Shown here one piece after another: positions 37,881 to 47,691 of a stretch of DNA of 64,000 nt; position 1 is the stretch's first letter, and every line of letters starts with the position of its first letter. The stretch is from Bacillus sp. ISL-45. GTDB lineage: Bacteria > Bacillota > Bacilli > Bacillales > Cytobacillaceae. The notes under the pieces were generated by a model, which ran no database searches, had not been told where the DNA came from, and was given only the letters and a program-made list of their open reading frames with translations. The stretch is from contig NZ_JAGGQQ010000005.1 of NCBI RefSeq assembly GCF_018613195.1, positions 153,593-217,592 on the forward strand, in the 5' to 3' direction. A program made the position numbers and the translations under genes.

Positions 37881-39158
37881 GTGGCTAATCAAATCAATAT
37901 CCCACGCGGTACACAGGACATTTTGCCAGGCCAGACAGAGAAATGGCAGCTTATAGAAGCGAAGGCAAGAGAACTTTGTGAAAGATATCAATATCGGGAA
38001 TTAAGGACTCCGATTTTTGAGCATACAGACCTTTTCAAGCGAAGCGTTGGTGATACAACAGATATCGTCCAAAAAGAAATGTACACGTTCACTGACAGGG
38101 GTGACCGCAGCCTGACGCTCCGTCCTGAAGGCACGGCAGCGGCTGTTCGCTCTTTTGTCGAGAATAAAATGTTCGGAAGTCCTAATCAGCCAGTGAAGCT
38201 TTACTACATGGGACCGATGTTCCGCTACGAACGCCCGCAGGCTGGACGTTTCCGCCAGTTTGTCCAGTTTGGTGTTGAGGCAATGGGCAGTGCAGACCCG
38301 GCGATTGACGCTGAGGTGATTTCCCTTGCCATGTCCCTTTATAAGGAACTTGGATTGAAAAAGCTCAAGCTTGTCGTGAACAGTCTCGGTGATAAGGAAA
38401 GCAGGAAAGCTCACAGGGATGCTTTAGTGAGCCATTTCCAGCCTAGAATCGGGGAATTCTGCAGCGATTGTCAGAACCGACTTGAAAAGAATCCAATGCG
38501 AATCCTGGATTGCAAAGCTGACCGTGACCATGAACTGATGAAGTCGGCACCATCGATCATTGATTACCTGACTGATGAGTCTGCTCAATATTTTAGTAAA
38601 GTGACGAAGTATTTGACTGATCTTGGGATTAAATTCGAGGTTGACGCCAATCTAGTACGCGGACTGGACTACTATAACCACACAGCATTTGAAATCATGA
38701 GTGATGCAGAAGGCTTCGGTGCAATCACAACTCTTTGCGGCGGCGGCAGATACAATGGCCTTGTCGAAGAAATCGGCGGACCGGAAACACCGGGTATCGG
38801 TTTTGCGCTAAGCTTTGAAAGATTGCTTGCAGCACTGGAGGCGGAAGGGATTGAACTTCCTGTAAAAGAAGAAATCGACTGCTACCTCGTTTCATTGGGG
38901 GATGAAGCAAAGGATTATACTGTAGGCTTGCTCCACAATTTGAGAATGGCAGGTTTCTCTGCGGAAAGAGATTATCAAGACCGCAAAATCAAGGCCCAGT
39001 TCAAGGCTGCTGACAGGATGAATGCTAGATATGTAGCAGTGCTGGGAGAAGACGAATTAAAAGAGAAGAAGATTAACCTGAAATCAATGGCGGATGGAGA
39101 GCAAATTCAACTGCCGCTTGAAAGTTTTGTTGAAAAATTCAAGGATATTTGCAAGTAG
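37881..39158 (+). CDS. hisS: Histidine--tRNA ligase
   Basis: Class II synthetase, 425 residues. Motif 2 region [19 protein letters not shown], histidine-specific [14 protein letters not shown] and [16 protein letters not shown], motif 3 [13 protein letters not shown], then the anticodon-binding domain (about 330-420). GTG at 37881 with GGAGGAGG gives the conserved N-terminus [16 protein letters not shown]; an ATG at 37860 is in frame but lies before the ribosome-binding site. 13 bp before aspS. Confidence 0.97.
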   Translation: MANQINIPRGTQDILPGQTEKWQLIEAKARELCERYQYRELRTPIFEHTDLFKRSVGDTTDIVQKEMYTFTDRGDRSLTLRPEGTAAAVRSFVENKMFGSPNQPVKLYYMGPMFRYERPQAGRFRQFVQFGVEAMGSADPAIDAEVISLAMSLYKELGLKKLKLVVNSLGDKESRKAHRDALVSHFQPRIGEFCSDCQNRLEKNPMRILDCKADRDHELMKSAPSIIDYLTDESAQYFSKVTKYLTDLGIKFEVDANLVRGLDYYNHTAFEIMSDAEGFGAITTLCGGGRYNGLVEEIGGPETPGIGFALSFERLLAALEAEGIELPVKEEIDCYLVSLGDEAKDYTVGLLHNLRMAGFSAERDYQDRKIKAQFKAADRMNARYVAVLGEDELKEKKINLKSMADGEQIQLPLESFVEKFKDICK

Positions 39159-39171
39159 AGGGGGAGTTTCG

Positions 39172-40947
39172 ATGTTTGGGAGATCATATTTTTGCGGTGA
39201 AGTAACAGAAGAAGCAATCGGTGAAAAGGTAACGCTGAAAGGCTGGGTGCAGAAGCGCCGGGATCTTGGCGGGCTGATTTTCATCGACTTGCGTGACAGG
39301 ACAGGACTTGTTCAGATTGTTTTCAATCCTGATGTGTCACAAGAGGCGCTGTCGCTTGCAGAAAAAGTTCGTACAGAATACGTTCTTGATGTGAAAGGGA
39401 CGGTTATCGCCCGCAGTGAAGGAAGCATCAATGAAAATCTAAAGACTGGCAGAATTGAAGTCCAGGCTGAAGAGCTTACAATCATCAATGAAGCAAAAAC
39501 GACTCCTTTCGTGATTGCTGATAAAACAGATGTATCAGAAGATGTGCGCTTGAAATACCGCTATCTTGACCTCCGTCGTCCGGTCATGTTCGAAACATTC
39601 AAGATGAGGCACCAGGTAACAAAAGCGATTCGTGACTTCCTTGATGGAGAAGGCTTTCTTGATGTAGAAACGCCAATTTTAACGAAAAGCACGCCAGAGG
39701 GAGCGCGTGACTATCTGGTACCAAGCCGTGTCCATCCGGGTGAGTTCTACGCTCTTCCTCAATCACCGCAAATTTTTAAGCAGTTGATGATGGTTGGCGG
39801 CTTTGAGCGTTATTACCAGATTGCCCGCTGCTTCCGCGATGAGGACCTGCGAGCTGACCGCCAGCCGGAATTCACGCAAATCGATATTGAAACAAGCTTC
39901 ATGAGCCAGGAAGAAATCATGGGTCTGACTGAACAAATGATGCAAAAGGTCATGAAGGATGTAAAAGGCCTGGATGTCCCTGCGACATTCCCGCGTATGA
40001 GCTATCAAGAAGCAATGAGCCGCTTTGGATCAGACAAGCCAGATACTCGGTTTGGGATGGAGCTTGTCGATCTGTCGGAAACGGTTAAAGACTCAGGCTT
40101 CAAGGTATTTGCATCAGCAGTCGCAAACGGCGGGCAGGTAAAGGCCATCAATGTAAAAGGTGCGGCAGCTAACTACTCCCGCAAAGATATTGATGCTTTG
40201 ACAGAGTTTGTTTCTGTGTACGGTGCCAAAGGCCTTGCCTGGCTGAAAGCAGAAGAAGATGGACTTAAAGGCCCAATCTCCAAGTTCTTTGGGGAAGAAG
40301 AACAAGATTCACTTAAAGGCAAGCTGGGAGTTTCAGCTGGAGACCTACTCTTATTCGTTGCCGATAAGAAGTCTGTTGTAGCAGATGCGCTTGGTGCTTT
40401 ACGCTTAAAGCTTGGGAAAGAGCTTGGATTGATTGACCAGAGCAAATTCAATTTCCTTTGGATTACAGACTGGCCCCTATTGGAGTTCGACGAGGAAGCA
40501 GATCGCTATTTCGCCGCCCACCATCCATTCACGATGCCAGCTCGCGAAGACCTGGCTTTACTCGAGAGCGATCCGGCAAGTGTCAAGGCACAAGCGTATG
40601 ACCTTGTCCTGAACGGCTATGAACTTGGCGGCGGATCACTAAGGATTTTTGAAAGAGATGTCCAGGAAAAAATGTTCTCCGTTCTGGGCTTCACGAAGGA
40701 GCAGGCAGTCGAGCAGTTTGGATTCCTTCTTGAGGCATTCGAATATGGAACGCCTCCTCATGGAGGAATAGCGCTTGGCCTGGACAGAATGGTCATGCTC
40801 CTTGCTGGCAGATCAAATCTGCGGGATACGATTGCTTTCCCGAAAACAGCAAGCGCAAGCGACCTACTGACAGACGCTCCTGGAGAGGTAAGCGGAGCAC
40901 AGCTGGATGAACTTCACTTGTCATTAAATGTTAAAAAAGACCAGTAA
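39172..40947 (+). CDS. aspS: Aspartate--tRNA ligase
   Basis: Class II synthetase, bacterial type with the GAD insertion domain, 591 residues. OB anticodon domain (about 1-110, [20 protein letters not shown]), motif 2 [22 protein letters not shown] domain (about 290-410), motif 3 [19 protein letters not shown] at 39172 with AGAGGGGGAG. Whether it is discriminating or also charges tRNA-Asn cannot be told from the sequence alone; relevant because the operon's T-box reads Asn. Confidence 0.96.
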   Translation: MFGRSYFCGEVTEEAIGEKVTLKGWVQKRRDLGGLIFIDLRDRTGLVQIVFNPDVSQEALSLAEKVRTEYVLDVKGTVIARSEGSINENLKTGRIEVQAEELTIINEAKTTPFVIADKTDVSEDVRLKYRYLDLRRPVMFETFKMRHQVTKAIRDFLDGEGFLDVETPILTKSTPEGARDYLVPSRVHPGEFYALPQSPQIFKQLMMVGGFERYYQIARCFRDEDLRADRQPEFTQIDIETSFMSQEEIMGLTEQMMQKVMKDVKGLDVPATFPRMSYQEAMSRFGSDKPDTRFGMELVDLSETVKDSGFKVFASAVANGGQVKAINVKGAAANYSRKDIDALTEFVSVYGAKGLAWLKAEEDGLKGPISKFFGEEEQDSLKGKLGVSAGDLLLFVADKKSVVADALGALRLKLGKELGLIDQSKFNFLWITDWPLLEFDEEADRYFAAHHPFTMPAREDLALLESDPASVKAQAYDLVLNGYELGGGSLRIFERDVQEKMFSVLGFTKEQAVEQFGFLLEAFEYGTPPHGGIALGLDRMVMLLAGRSNLRDTIAFPKTASASDLLTDAPGEVSGAQLDELHLSLNVKKDQ

Positions 40948-40965
40948 TATCCATTAGCCATATCC

Positions 40966-40997
40966 TTGAAGTTCATTCAGGCGTGTGGTAATATAAT
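40966..40997 (+). promoter_or_regulatory. Promoter of 6S RNA
   Basis: TTGAAG (40966-40971), then TAATAT (40989-40994, 17-bp spacer) overlapping TATAAT (40992-40997). The transcription start is expected near 41004. Confidence 0.6.
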
Positions 40998-41004
40998 AAC
41001 AACA

Positions 41005-41203
41005 GATGAAGAGTCCTGATGTGTTCGTTGTTTAACCTGAAGTTTTGACCTAACATCTATCCTTCGGGAGTTCGCGTTTCCGGGCCGCGTAAATGCCTCT
41101 GGCTAGAGGACTTACAGAAATCCGGAACAGGGCACCCACCTGCTGAGAGCGGGTTCAAGACGAAGGCAACCAACACGACGGCACGATTGGGACTCTTCCT
41201 ACA
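41005..41203 (+). ncRNA. ssrS: 6S RNA (6S-1, bsrA type)
   Basis: RNA that binds sigma-A RNA polymerase. The ends close on each other: GAAGAGTCC near the 5' end pairs with GGGACTCTTC near the 3' end, leaving a long, bulged double-strand with a central open region, as in 6S RNA. The 5' wording AGTCCTGATGTGTT closely resembles B. subtilis 6S-1, and the position between aspS and yrvM/tcdA is the same. No protein is encoded here. Confidence 0.85.
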
Positions 41204-41211
41204 TACGTAAC

Positions 41212-41242
41212 CAAAAACCATGCGGAAATGCATGGTTTTTTT
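41212..41242 (+). terminator. Terminator after 6S RNA
   Basis: AAAAACCATGC / GCATGGTTTTT with a GGAAAT loop and T7. Confidence 0.9.
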
Positions 41243-41280
41243 GCTTTGTTGGGCTGATTCGAAGCGGTGTGATTGATTAT

Positions 41281-41385
41281 GATGGACAAAAATAAGAGAA
41301 AATGCGCCATTTTTGTCCGTCATAAGTGTGATGATGGACAGATACGGAAAAATCCACAATTCTTGTCCGTCAGATAGGTGAAAAC
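41281..41385. repeat. 52-bp period repeat with inverted repeats (array C)
   Basis: TGATGGACA...TTGTCCGTCA units start at 41281 and 41333, a 52-bp period. First unit: GATGGACAAAAAT pairs with ATTTTTGTCCGTC (13 bp, one mismatch). Second unit: GATGGACA / TGTCCGTC. Between 6S RNA and the tcdA promoter. Confidence 0.75.
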
Positions 41386-41460
41386 GTCCCCAAACTTAAG
41401 CTTAATACAATTACCCAAACCCATATCCAAAAACATACACATTAATTCCTATAAAAATAC

Positions 41461-41488
41461 TTGAAATTAATGAAGGGTATGTTATATT
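41461..41488 (+). promoter_or_regulatory. Promoter of tcdA
   Basis: TTGAAA (41461-41466), 16-bp spacer, TATATT (41483-41488) with an extended TG two bases before it. Confidence 0.65.
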
Positions 41489-41539
41489 CAAAAGCGGGTA
41501 TAGATAGTAACATGAATCTTATATTTGGAGTGAGTATGG

Positions 41540-42301
41540 ATGCTTCATCAATTTTCTCGTAATGAATTGGCCATTGGCAAGGAAGGCCTTGATATAATGA
41601 AGAACAGTACCGTCGCTGTTTTGGGAATAGGCGGGGTCGGTTCGTTTGCGGCAGAAGCTCTGGCAAGGTCAGGAGTTGGCAAGTTGATCTTGATTGACAA
41701 GGATGATGTGGATATCACGAATGTCAACCGCCAGCTTATTGCCCTTCTTTCCACTGTCGGCAAGCAGAAGGTAGAAGTGATGCGCGACAGGATTATGGAT
41801 ATAAATCCTGAATGCGAAGTCATTGCATTGAAAATGTTCTATACAGAAGAAACATATGAAGAGATTTTTGGCTATGACTTGGATTTTATTGTTGATGCAT
41901 CGGATACAATTTCTTATAAAATCCATTTGATCAAAGAAGCGATCCAGCGTGACATCCCGATGATTTCGAGCATGGGTGCAGCTAACAAAATGGATCCGAC
42001 CCGCTTCCAGATTGCTGATATTTTCAAGACGCATACTGATCCGCTTGCAAAAGTCATTCGTACTCGTTTACGCAAAGAAGGCATCAAAAAGGGGATTCCG
42101 GTCGTATTTTCAGATGAAAGCCCAATCGTAATCCGCGAAGATGTCCGAAAAGAGGTCGGCAATGATAATGCGGAAATCAGGAAAGCGAAGATGCCGCCAT
42201 CTTCCAATGCTTTTGTTCCGTCAGTAGCAGGACTCATCATGGCAAGTCATGTTGTCAGAGAGCTGTTGAAAGATATTGAAATTGAACGCGTGAATAGCTA
42301 A
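41540..42301 (+). CDS. tcdA: tRNA threonylcarbamoyladenosine dehydratase
   Basis: E1-like ATP-dependent enzyme (253 residues; YrvM in B. subtilis) that cyclises t6A to ct6A at tRNA position 37. Nucleotide fold GIGGVGSFAAEALARSGVG at about residue 30, DKDDVDITNVNRQ, and DASDTISYK are typical of the MoeB/ThiF superfamily. ATG at 41540 with TTGGAGTGAG. Single gene with its own promoter and terminator. Confidence 0.94.
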   Translation: MLHQFSRNELAIGKEGLDIMKNSTVAVLGIGGVGSFAAEALARSGVGKLILIDKDDVDITNVNRQLIALLSTVGKQKVEVMRDRIMDINPECEVIALKMFYTEETYEEIFGYDLDFIVDASDTISYKIHLIKEAIQRDIPMISSMGAANKMDPTRFQIADIFKTHTDPLAKVIRTRLRKEGIKKGIPVVFSDESPIVIREDVRKEVGNDNAEIRKAKMPPSSNAFVPSVAGLIMASHVVRELLKDIEIERVNS

Positions 42302-42302
42302 A

Positions 42303-42346
42303 AATAAGCGGAAGAGCCGTAAGTCGGCCCTTCCGCTTATTTTTTT
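42303..42346. terminator. Bidirectional terminator between tcdA and rarA
   Basis: AATAAGCGGAAG / CTTCCGCTTATT long stem with A- and T-runs on either side, between converging genes. Confidence 0.9.
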
Positions 42347-43611
42347 TGCCCTGTAATCTTTTCATAGATTGCAGCAATGGCCTGTTCGAATTTACCGGTT
42401 TTCTTGGGCTTGTAATATACCTTGTTCTTGATCCTGTCCGGGAGATACTGCTGTTTGACCCAACCGCCTTCATAATCATGCGGATAAAGATAATCAACGC
42501 CTCTTCCCAGGTCTTTCGCACCTTTATAATGGGCATCCTTGAGGTGGTCAGGAACCTCGCCGCTGATCCCGGAACGGATGTCAGCCAGTGCGGAGTCAAG
42601 AGCAACATACGCCGAATTGGACTTTGGAGACAGACATAGTTCTATAACCGCATTGGCCAGTGGGATCCTTGCTTCCGGAAAACCGACCCTTTCCGCTGCT
42701 TCGATGGCTGTCAGCGTCCTTTGTCCCGCCTGCGGGCTGGCCAGTCCAATATCTTCATAGGCAATGACAAGGAGCCTGCGGCTAATGCTGACGAGGTCGC
42801 CTGCTTCTATCAATCTGCCAAGATAGTGGAGGGCGGCATTCACGTCGCTGCCTCTGATCGATTTTTGGAAACCTGACAGTACATCGTAATGGGCATCACC
42901 ATCTTTATCGTGAGAGAGACTTTTTTTCTGCATGCATTCTTCTGCATCAGCTTCATCTATATGGATGACCCCGTCTCCATCTGGTTCGGTGGAAAGCACA
43001 GCGAGTTCAAGAGCATTCAGTGAGCTTCTCACATCTCCGCCTGAAGCTGTGGCGAAATGGGTAAGAGCCGCATCGGTAATCTTAATTTTTAAGTCCCCAA
43101 GGCCTCTTTCTTCATCGGCAATAGCCCGGCGTAATGCAGTTTTAATATCATCTGGTTCAAGCGGCTTCAGTTCGAAAATCTGGCATCTTGACCGGATCGC
43201 GGGATTGATTGCGTGGTAAGGATTGCTCGTCGTCGCTCCAATCAAGACAATCATTCCATTTTCAAGGTAAGGAAGCAGGAAGTCCTGCTTTGCCTTGTCA
43301 AGGCGGTGGACCTCATCAAGAAGCAGGATCACCTTCCCTGACATTTTAGCCTCAGCGGCGACTACTTCCATATCTTTTTTATTATTGGTAACAGCATTCA
43401 GGGTCCTGAACGCGAAATTCGTGCTTCCCGCAATGGCACTGGCAATCGAAGTTTTTCCAATGCCAGGCGGACCGTAAAGGATCATGGAGGATAATTGCCG
43501 AGCCTTGACCATCCGGTTTATGATTTTTCCTTCAGCAACAAGATGTGGCTGGCCGATCACTTCCTCTATCGTCCTCGGCCGCATCCTGAAAGCAAGAGGT
43601 TTAATATTCAT
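42337..43611 (-). CDS. rarA: Replication-associated recombination protein A
   Basis: AAA+ ATPase of the RarA/MgsA/WRNIP1 family (424 residues), acting at stalled replication forks. Walker A YGPPGIGKTSIASAIAG, Walker B LLLDEVHRLDK, sensor GATTSNPYHAINPAIRSR, and the C-terminal tetramerisation domain ending near GGWVKQQYLPD. Start ATG at 43611: GGAG lies eight bases before it, while the ATG two codons upstream is too close. The longer upstream reading is not supported. Confidence 0.94.
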   Translation of the reverse strand: MNIKPLAFRMRPRTIEEVIGQPHLVAEGKIINRMVKARQLSSMILYGPPGIGKTSIASAIAGSTNFAFRTLNAVTNNKKDMEVVAAEAKMSGKVILLLDEVHRLDKAKQDFLLPYLENGMIVLIGATTSNPYHAINPAIRSRCQIFELKPLEPDDIKTALRRAIADEERGLGDLKIKITDAALTHFATASGGDVRSSLNALELAVLSTEPDGDGVIHIDEADAEECMQKKSLSHDKDGDAHYDVLSGFQKSIRGSDVNAALHYLGRLIEAGDLVSISRRLLVIAYEDIGLASPQAGQRTLTAIEAAERVGFPEARIPLANAVIELCLSPKSNSAYVALDSALADIRSGISGEVPDHLKDAHYKGAKDLGRGVDYLYPHDYEGGWVKQQYLPDRIKNKVYYKPKKTGKFEQAIAAIYEKITGQKK

Positions 43612-43690
43612 GCTCATCGCTCCAATAACGCATATTTCGTATATATACAATAACACGAACGAGGGACTTGCGCATGGGGCACGCAATTTG

Positions 43691-43699
43691 TGCTATAAT
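43691..43699 (+). promoter_or_regulatory. Extended -10 promoter of cymR
   Basis: TGCTATAAT is a perfect extended -10 (TG-n-TATAAT). An alternative is TTGACT (43716-43721) with TTATAG at 17 bp. Either would give a cymR leader of 80-120 nt. Confidence 0.55.
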
Positions 43700-43826
43700 T
43701 GCAAAAGCCTACCTATTGACTGAGGATTTTGATACTATTTATAGTGAGAGAATGCCATATGGGGCATTATGAATATATCTGAAAAAATAGCTAACTTTTT
43801 AAGAAAAATTGGAATAGAGGTGCAAT

Positions 43827-44249
43827 ATGAAAATATCAACGAAAGGACGCTACGGATTGACGATCATGATCGAGCTGGCTAAGAAATATGGTGAAGGCCC
43901 GATATCACTAAAGTCCATTGCGCAAACGAATGATTTATCAGAGCATTACCTGGAGCAATTGGTTGCTCCGCTAAGGAATGCCGGCCTGGTGAAAAGCATC
44001 AGGGGAGCATATGGCGGGTATATTCTCAGTTCAGAACCATCAACCATCTCGGCTGGGGACATCATTCGTGTCCTCGAGGGGCCAATCAGCATCGTCGAGG
44101 GTATCGAGGATGAGGAGCCTGCCAAGCGCGAACTCTGGACAAGAATCAGGGATGCTGTCAAGGACGTACTTGACAATACAACAATCGAGGACCTAGCCAA
44201 TCATTCCGACAACTTTGGCGAGTCTGACGCTTATATGTTTTATATTTAG
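43827..44249 (+). CDS. cymR: Cysteine metabolism repressor CymR
   Basis: Rrf2-family winged-helix repressor of cysteine and methionine uptake and synthesis genes; in B. subtilis it works in complex with CysK. 140 residues. MKISTKGRYGLTIMIELA is the typical N-terminus, LSEHYLEQLVAPLRNAGLV the recognition region, IRGAYGGYIL the wing. It contains no cysteine at all, so it cannot hold an Fe-S cluster (unlike IscR) and lacks the single redox Cys reported for S. aureus CymR. It precedes iscS and mnmA. Confidence 0.94.
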   Translation: MKISTKGRYGLTIMIELAKKYGEGPISLKSIAQTNDLSEHYLEQLVAPLRNAGLVKSIRGAYGGYILSSEPSTISAGDIIRVLEGPISIVEGIEDEEPAKRELWTRIRDAVKDVLDNTTIEDLANHSDNFGESDAYMFYI

Positions 44250-44345
44250 ATTTTCTTCGTAAAAATTTGTTGCCTGCACAGTCCATTATTAAGGGAAATG
44301 CAATAACGGCAATTTTAAAAAATCTTCTGAAGAGAGGGTAAGACT

Positions 44346-45494
44346 TTGGAAAGAATCTATTTGGACCATGCAGCCACTACACCAATGCATCCGGACGTGC
44401 TGGCTGAAATGGTCAAGGTAATGGAAGCTGAATTCGGTAACCCTTCTAGCATCCATCATTTCGGTCGTGAGGCAAGGAAGATCCTTGACGATACCCGAGA
44501 TGAACTGGCGAAAAGCATCGGGACGAGGGGAAACAATATCATTTTTACCAGCGGCGGTACCGAAGCAGATAACCTGGCCATAATCGGTTATGCGGAAAGC
44601 AATCGCTCTAAAGGAAAGCATATCATTACGACACAGATTGAACATCATGCTGTCCTTCACAGCTGTGAGGAATTGGAGAAGCGCGGATTTGAGGTCACTT
44701 ATCTCCCAGTAGATGAAAATGGCCTGGTTTCTTTGGGGAAATTGGATGAGTCCTTACGTGATGACACAATCCTTGTGACAATAATGTACGGAAACAATGA
44801 GGTGGGCATAATACAGCCAATCAAAGAGATTGGTGAAATGTTAGCTGAGCATCAAGCTGTTTTTCATACGGATGCTGTCCAGGCTTATGGGATTGAAAAT
44901 TTGGACGTCGAAGATCTGAAGGTTGATTTGCTTTCAGTTTCAGCCCATAAAATCAATGGACCCAAGGGGATTGGCTTTCTTTATATCCGGGAAGGAATCA
45001 AGCTGTCCAGGCAGCTATTCGGTGGTGAACAAGAACGTAAGCGCCGTGCCGGAACCGAGAATGTAGCGGCTATTGCCGGGTTCCGCAAAGCCGTTCAACT
45101 ATCCCAGAAGGAGCTTGAAACAAAACGCAGCTTCTATAACGATTTAAGGAATTTGTTCATTGACCAACTCGAAATGAGCGGAATCTCTTTCCAGCTGAAC
45201 GGATTGCTTGATAAATCACTTCCTCATATTTTAAACTTAAGCTTTCCGGGCACGAATGTCGAAGCGATGCTTGTCAATCTTGACCTATCTGGCATTGCTG
45301 CTTCAAGCGGTTCAGCATGCACTGCTGGATCAATCGATCCTTCCCATGTGCTGGTCGCGATGTTCGGAAAAGAAGATGATAAGCTGACCAATTCCATCCG
45401 CTTTAGCTTTGGGTTGCACAATACGAAGGAACAGATTGAAAAAGCAGCTGAGAATACGGCGAAAATTGTCAGCCGGCTTGCGAAAACTAGCTAG
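44346..45494 (+). CDS. iscS: Cysteine desulfurase, tRNA-thiolation type
   Basis: PLP enzyme (382 residues; YrvO in B. subtilis) that passes sulfur to MnmA. PLP lysine in SVSAHKINGPKGIG (about 203), persulfide Cys in SSGSACTAGSIDPSHVL (about 325). Its partner mnmA lies 67 bp downstream and cymR 96 bp upstream. TTG start at 44346 behind GAGAGGG. Distinct from the NAD-linked nifS at 6530-7669. Confidence 0.95.
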   Translation: MERIYLDHAATTPMHPDVLAEMVKVMEAEFGNPSSIHHFGREARKILDDTRDELAKSIGTRGNNIIFTSGGTEADNLAIIGYAESNRSKGKHIITTQIEHHAVLHSCEELEKRGFEVTYLPVDENGLVSLGKLDESLRDDTILVTIMYGNNEVGIIQPIKEIGEMLAEHQAVFHTDAVQAYGIENLDVEDLKVDLLSVSAHKINGPKGIGFLYIREGIKLSRQLFGGEQERKRRAGTENVAAIAGFRKAVQLSQKELETKRSFYNDLRNLFIDQLEMSGISFQLNGLLDKSLPHILNLSFPGTNVEAMLVNLDLSGIAASSGSACTAGSIDPSHVLVAMFGKEDDKLTNSIRFSFGLHNTKEQIEKAAENTAKIVSRLAKTS

Positions 45495-45555
45495 TTTTAG
45501 AAAAACAGCCAGGTTTAAGGGAAGAATAAGTTTTAAAGGAAGAGAAAAGAGGTGA

Positions 45556-46677
<1,122 letters not shown>

Positions 46678-46686
46678 TCCTGATCA

Positions 46687-46725
46687 AATCCCCGGCGGGC
46701 CAGCTTCGCCGGGGATTGTTTTTTG
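46687..46725 (+). terminator. Terminator after mnmA
   Basis: AATCCCCGGCG / CGCCGGGGATT, perfect 11 bp, then GTTTTTT. Confidence 0.9.
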
Positions 46726-46803
46726 ACTAGGCTTTTTTAGGAGTTTTTAACGCATTTACAGTTTGGGAAGTCACCCACTATAGAGTCTAAATTCCCTTTA
46801 GTA

Positions 46804-46812
46804 TGGTATACT
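46804..46812 (+). promoter_or_regulatory. Extended -10 promoter of the TPR gene
   Basis: TGGTATACT (TG-n-TATACT) 24 bp before the start codon; -35 not evident. It places the transcript start after 46816, which argues against the upstream in-frame ATG at 46816. Confidence 0.55.
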
Positions 46813-46836
46813 TTCATGGAGAATGGAGTGTTATAT

Positions 46837-47496
46837 ATGGATAAAAATCAGACAGGTATTCAGTTTATGAAAGAAGGCAAGTGGGAGGATGCAGCCAAGA
46901 CATTCGCCGAAGCGATTGAAGACCATCCAGAGGATCCAGTTGCATACATAAATTTCGGGAACGTTCTTACCGCGGTAGGCGATACGGAAAGAGCGATGAA
47001 TTTTTACGATAAAGCAATCAATCTTGATGAAAATGCTACCGCAGCATACTACAGCAAGGGCAGTGTTTATTACGATAACCAGGATTTCGATGAAGCCAGA
47101 AAGATGTTTGAGCTGGCCATGAAAAAAGGGCTGGACAATGGAGACAATTTTTTTATGCTGGGCATGAGTCTCGCACAGTTGGGCAGCAGCAAGCTGGCTC
47201 TGCCATATTTACAGCGCAGCACGGAGCTTCTCGAAAATGATGCTGAAGCCCATTTTCAATATGGCCTATGCCTGGCCAGGGAAGCTTTTATCGATGAAGC
47301 AATTATTGCGCTTGAACAGGCAACCCAACTGGACCCGGAGCATGCGGACGCACTTTATAATCTAGGGGTAGCTTATGGGTACAAAGAAGATGGCGACAAG
47401 GCACTCGATATGTTCAAACGTGCATTGGAAGTCCAGCCAGATCACTTGCTTGCAGGACACGGCAAGAAATTGATTGAGGGCCAGGATCTCAATTAA
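46837..47496 (+). CDS. Tetratricopeptide repeat protein
   Basis: Protein of 219 residues made of about six TPR units (for example AAKTFAEAIEDHPEDPVAYI, AMNFYDKAINLDENATAAYY, AIIALEQATQLDPEHADALY), a scaffold for protein contacts. Equivalent to YrrB of B. subtilis, role unknown. GGAG at 46825 supports the ATG at 46837. Its stop lies only 3 bp before the MITE-like element. Confidence 0.9.
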   Translation: MDKNQTGIQFMKEGKWEDAAKTFAEAIEDHPEDPVAYINFGNVLTAVGDTERAMNFYDKAINLDENATAAYYSKGSVYYDNQDFDEARKMFELAMKKGLDNGDNFFMLGMSLAQLGSSKLALPYLQRSTELLENDAEAHFQYGLCLAREAFIDEAIIALEQATQLDPEHADALYNLGVAYGYKEDGDKALDMFKRALEVQPDHLLAGHGKKLIEGQDLN

Positions 47497-47498
47497 TT

Positions 47499-47655
47499 AG
47501 CCTATTTTCGTAAACTTTGTTGCTTCAGTAATCATTGGCTGCTGAATTTTTACGGGTGTTGTGACTTCTTCAATGAGAGGCAGTAAGAAGAGAGCTTGAT
47601 GCCTTACAACAACCGGCTAAGATATACAAAGCAAGAATTAATGCGAAATCAGTCA
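47499..47655. mobile_element. MITE-like element, copy 2
   Basis: About 157 bp, AGCCTATTTTCGTAAACTTTG at the left and AATGCGAAATCAG near the right end. Homologous along its length to 15557-15718 in the same orientation, with several shared blocks of 8-15 bp. It lies between the TPR gene and recD2 and supplies the spurious extra codons before the true recD2 start. Confidence 0.65.
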
Positions 47656-47691
47656 TCAATCAAAAGTCAATGGAGGGAAGGGGGAAGTGCT

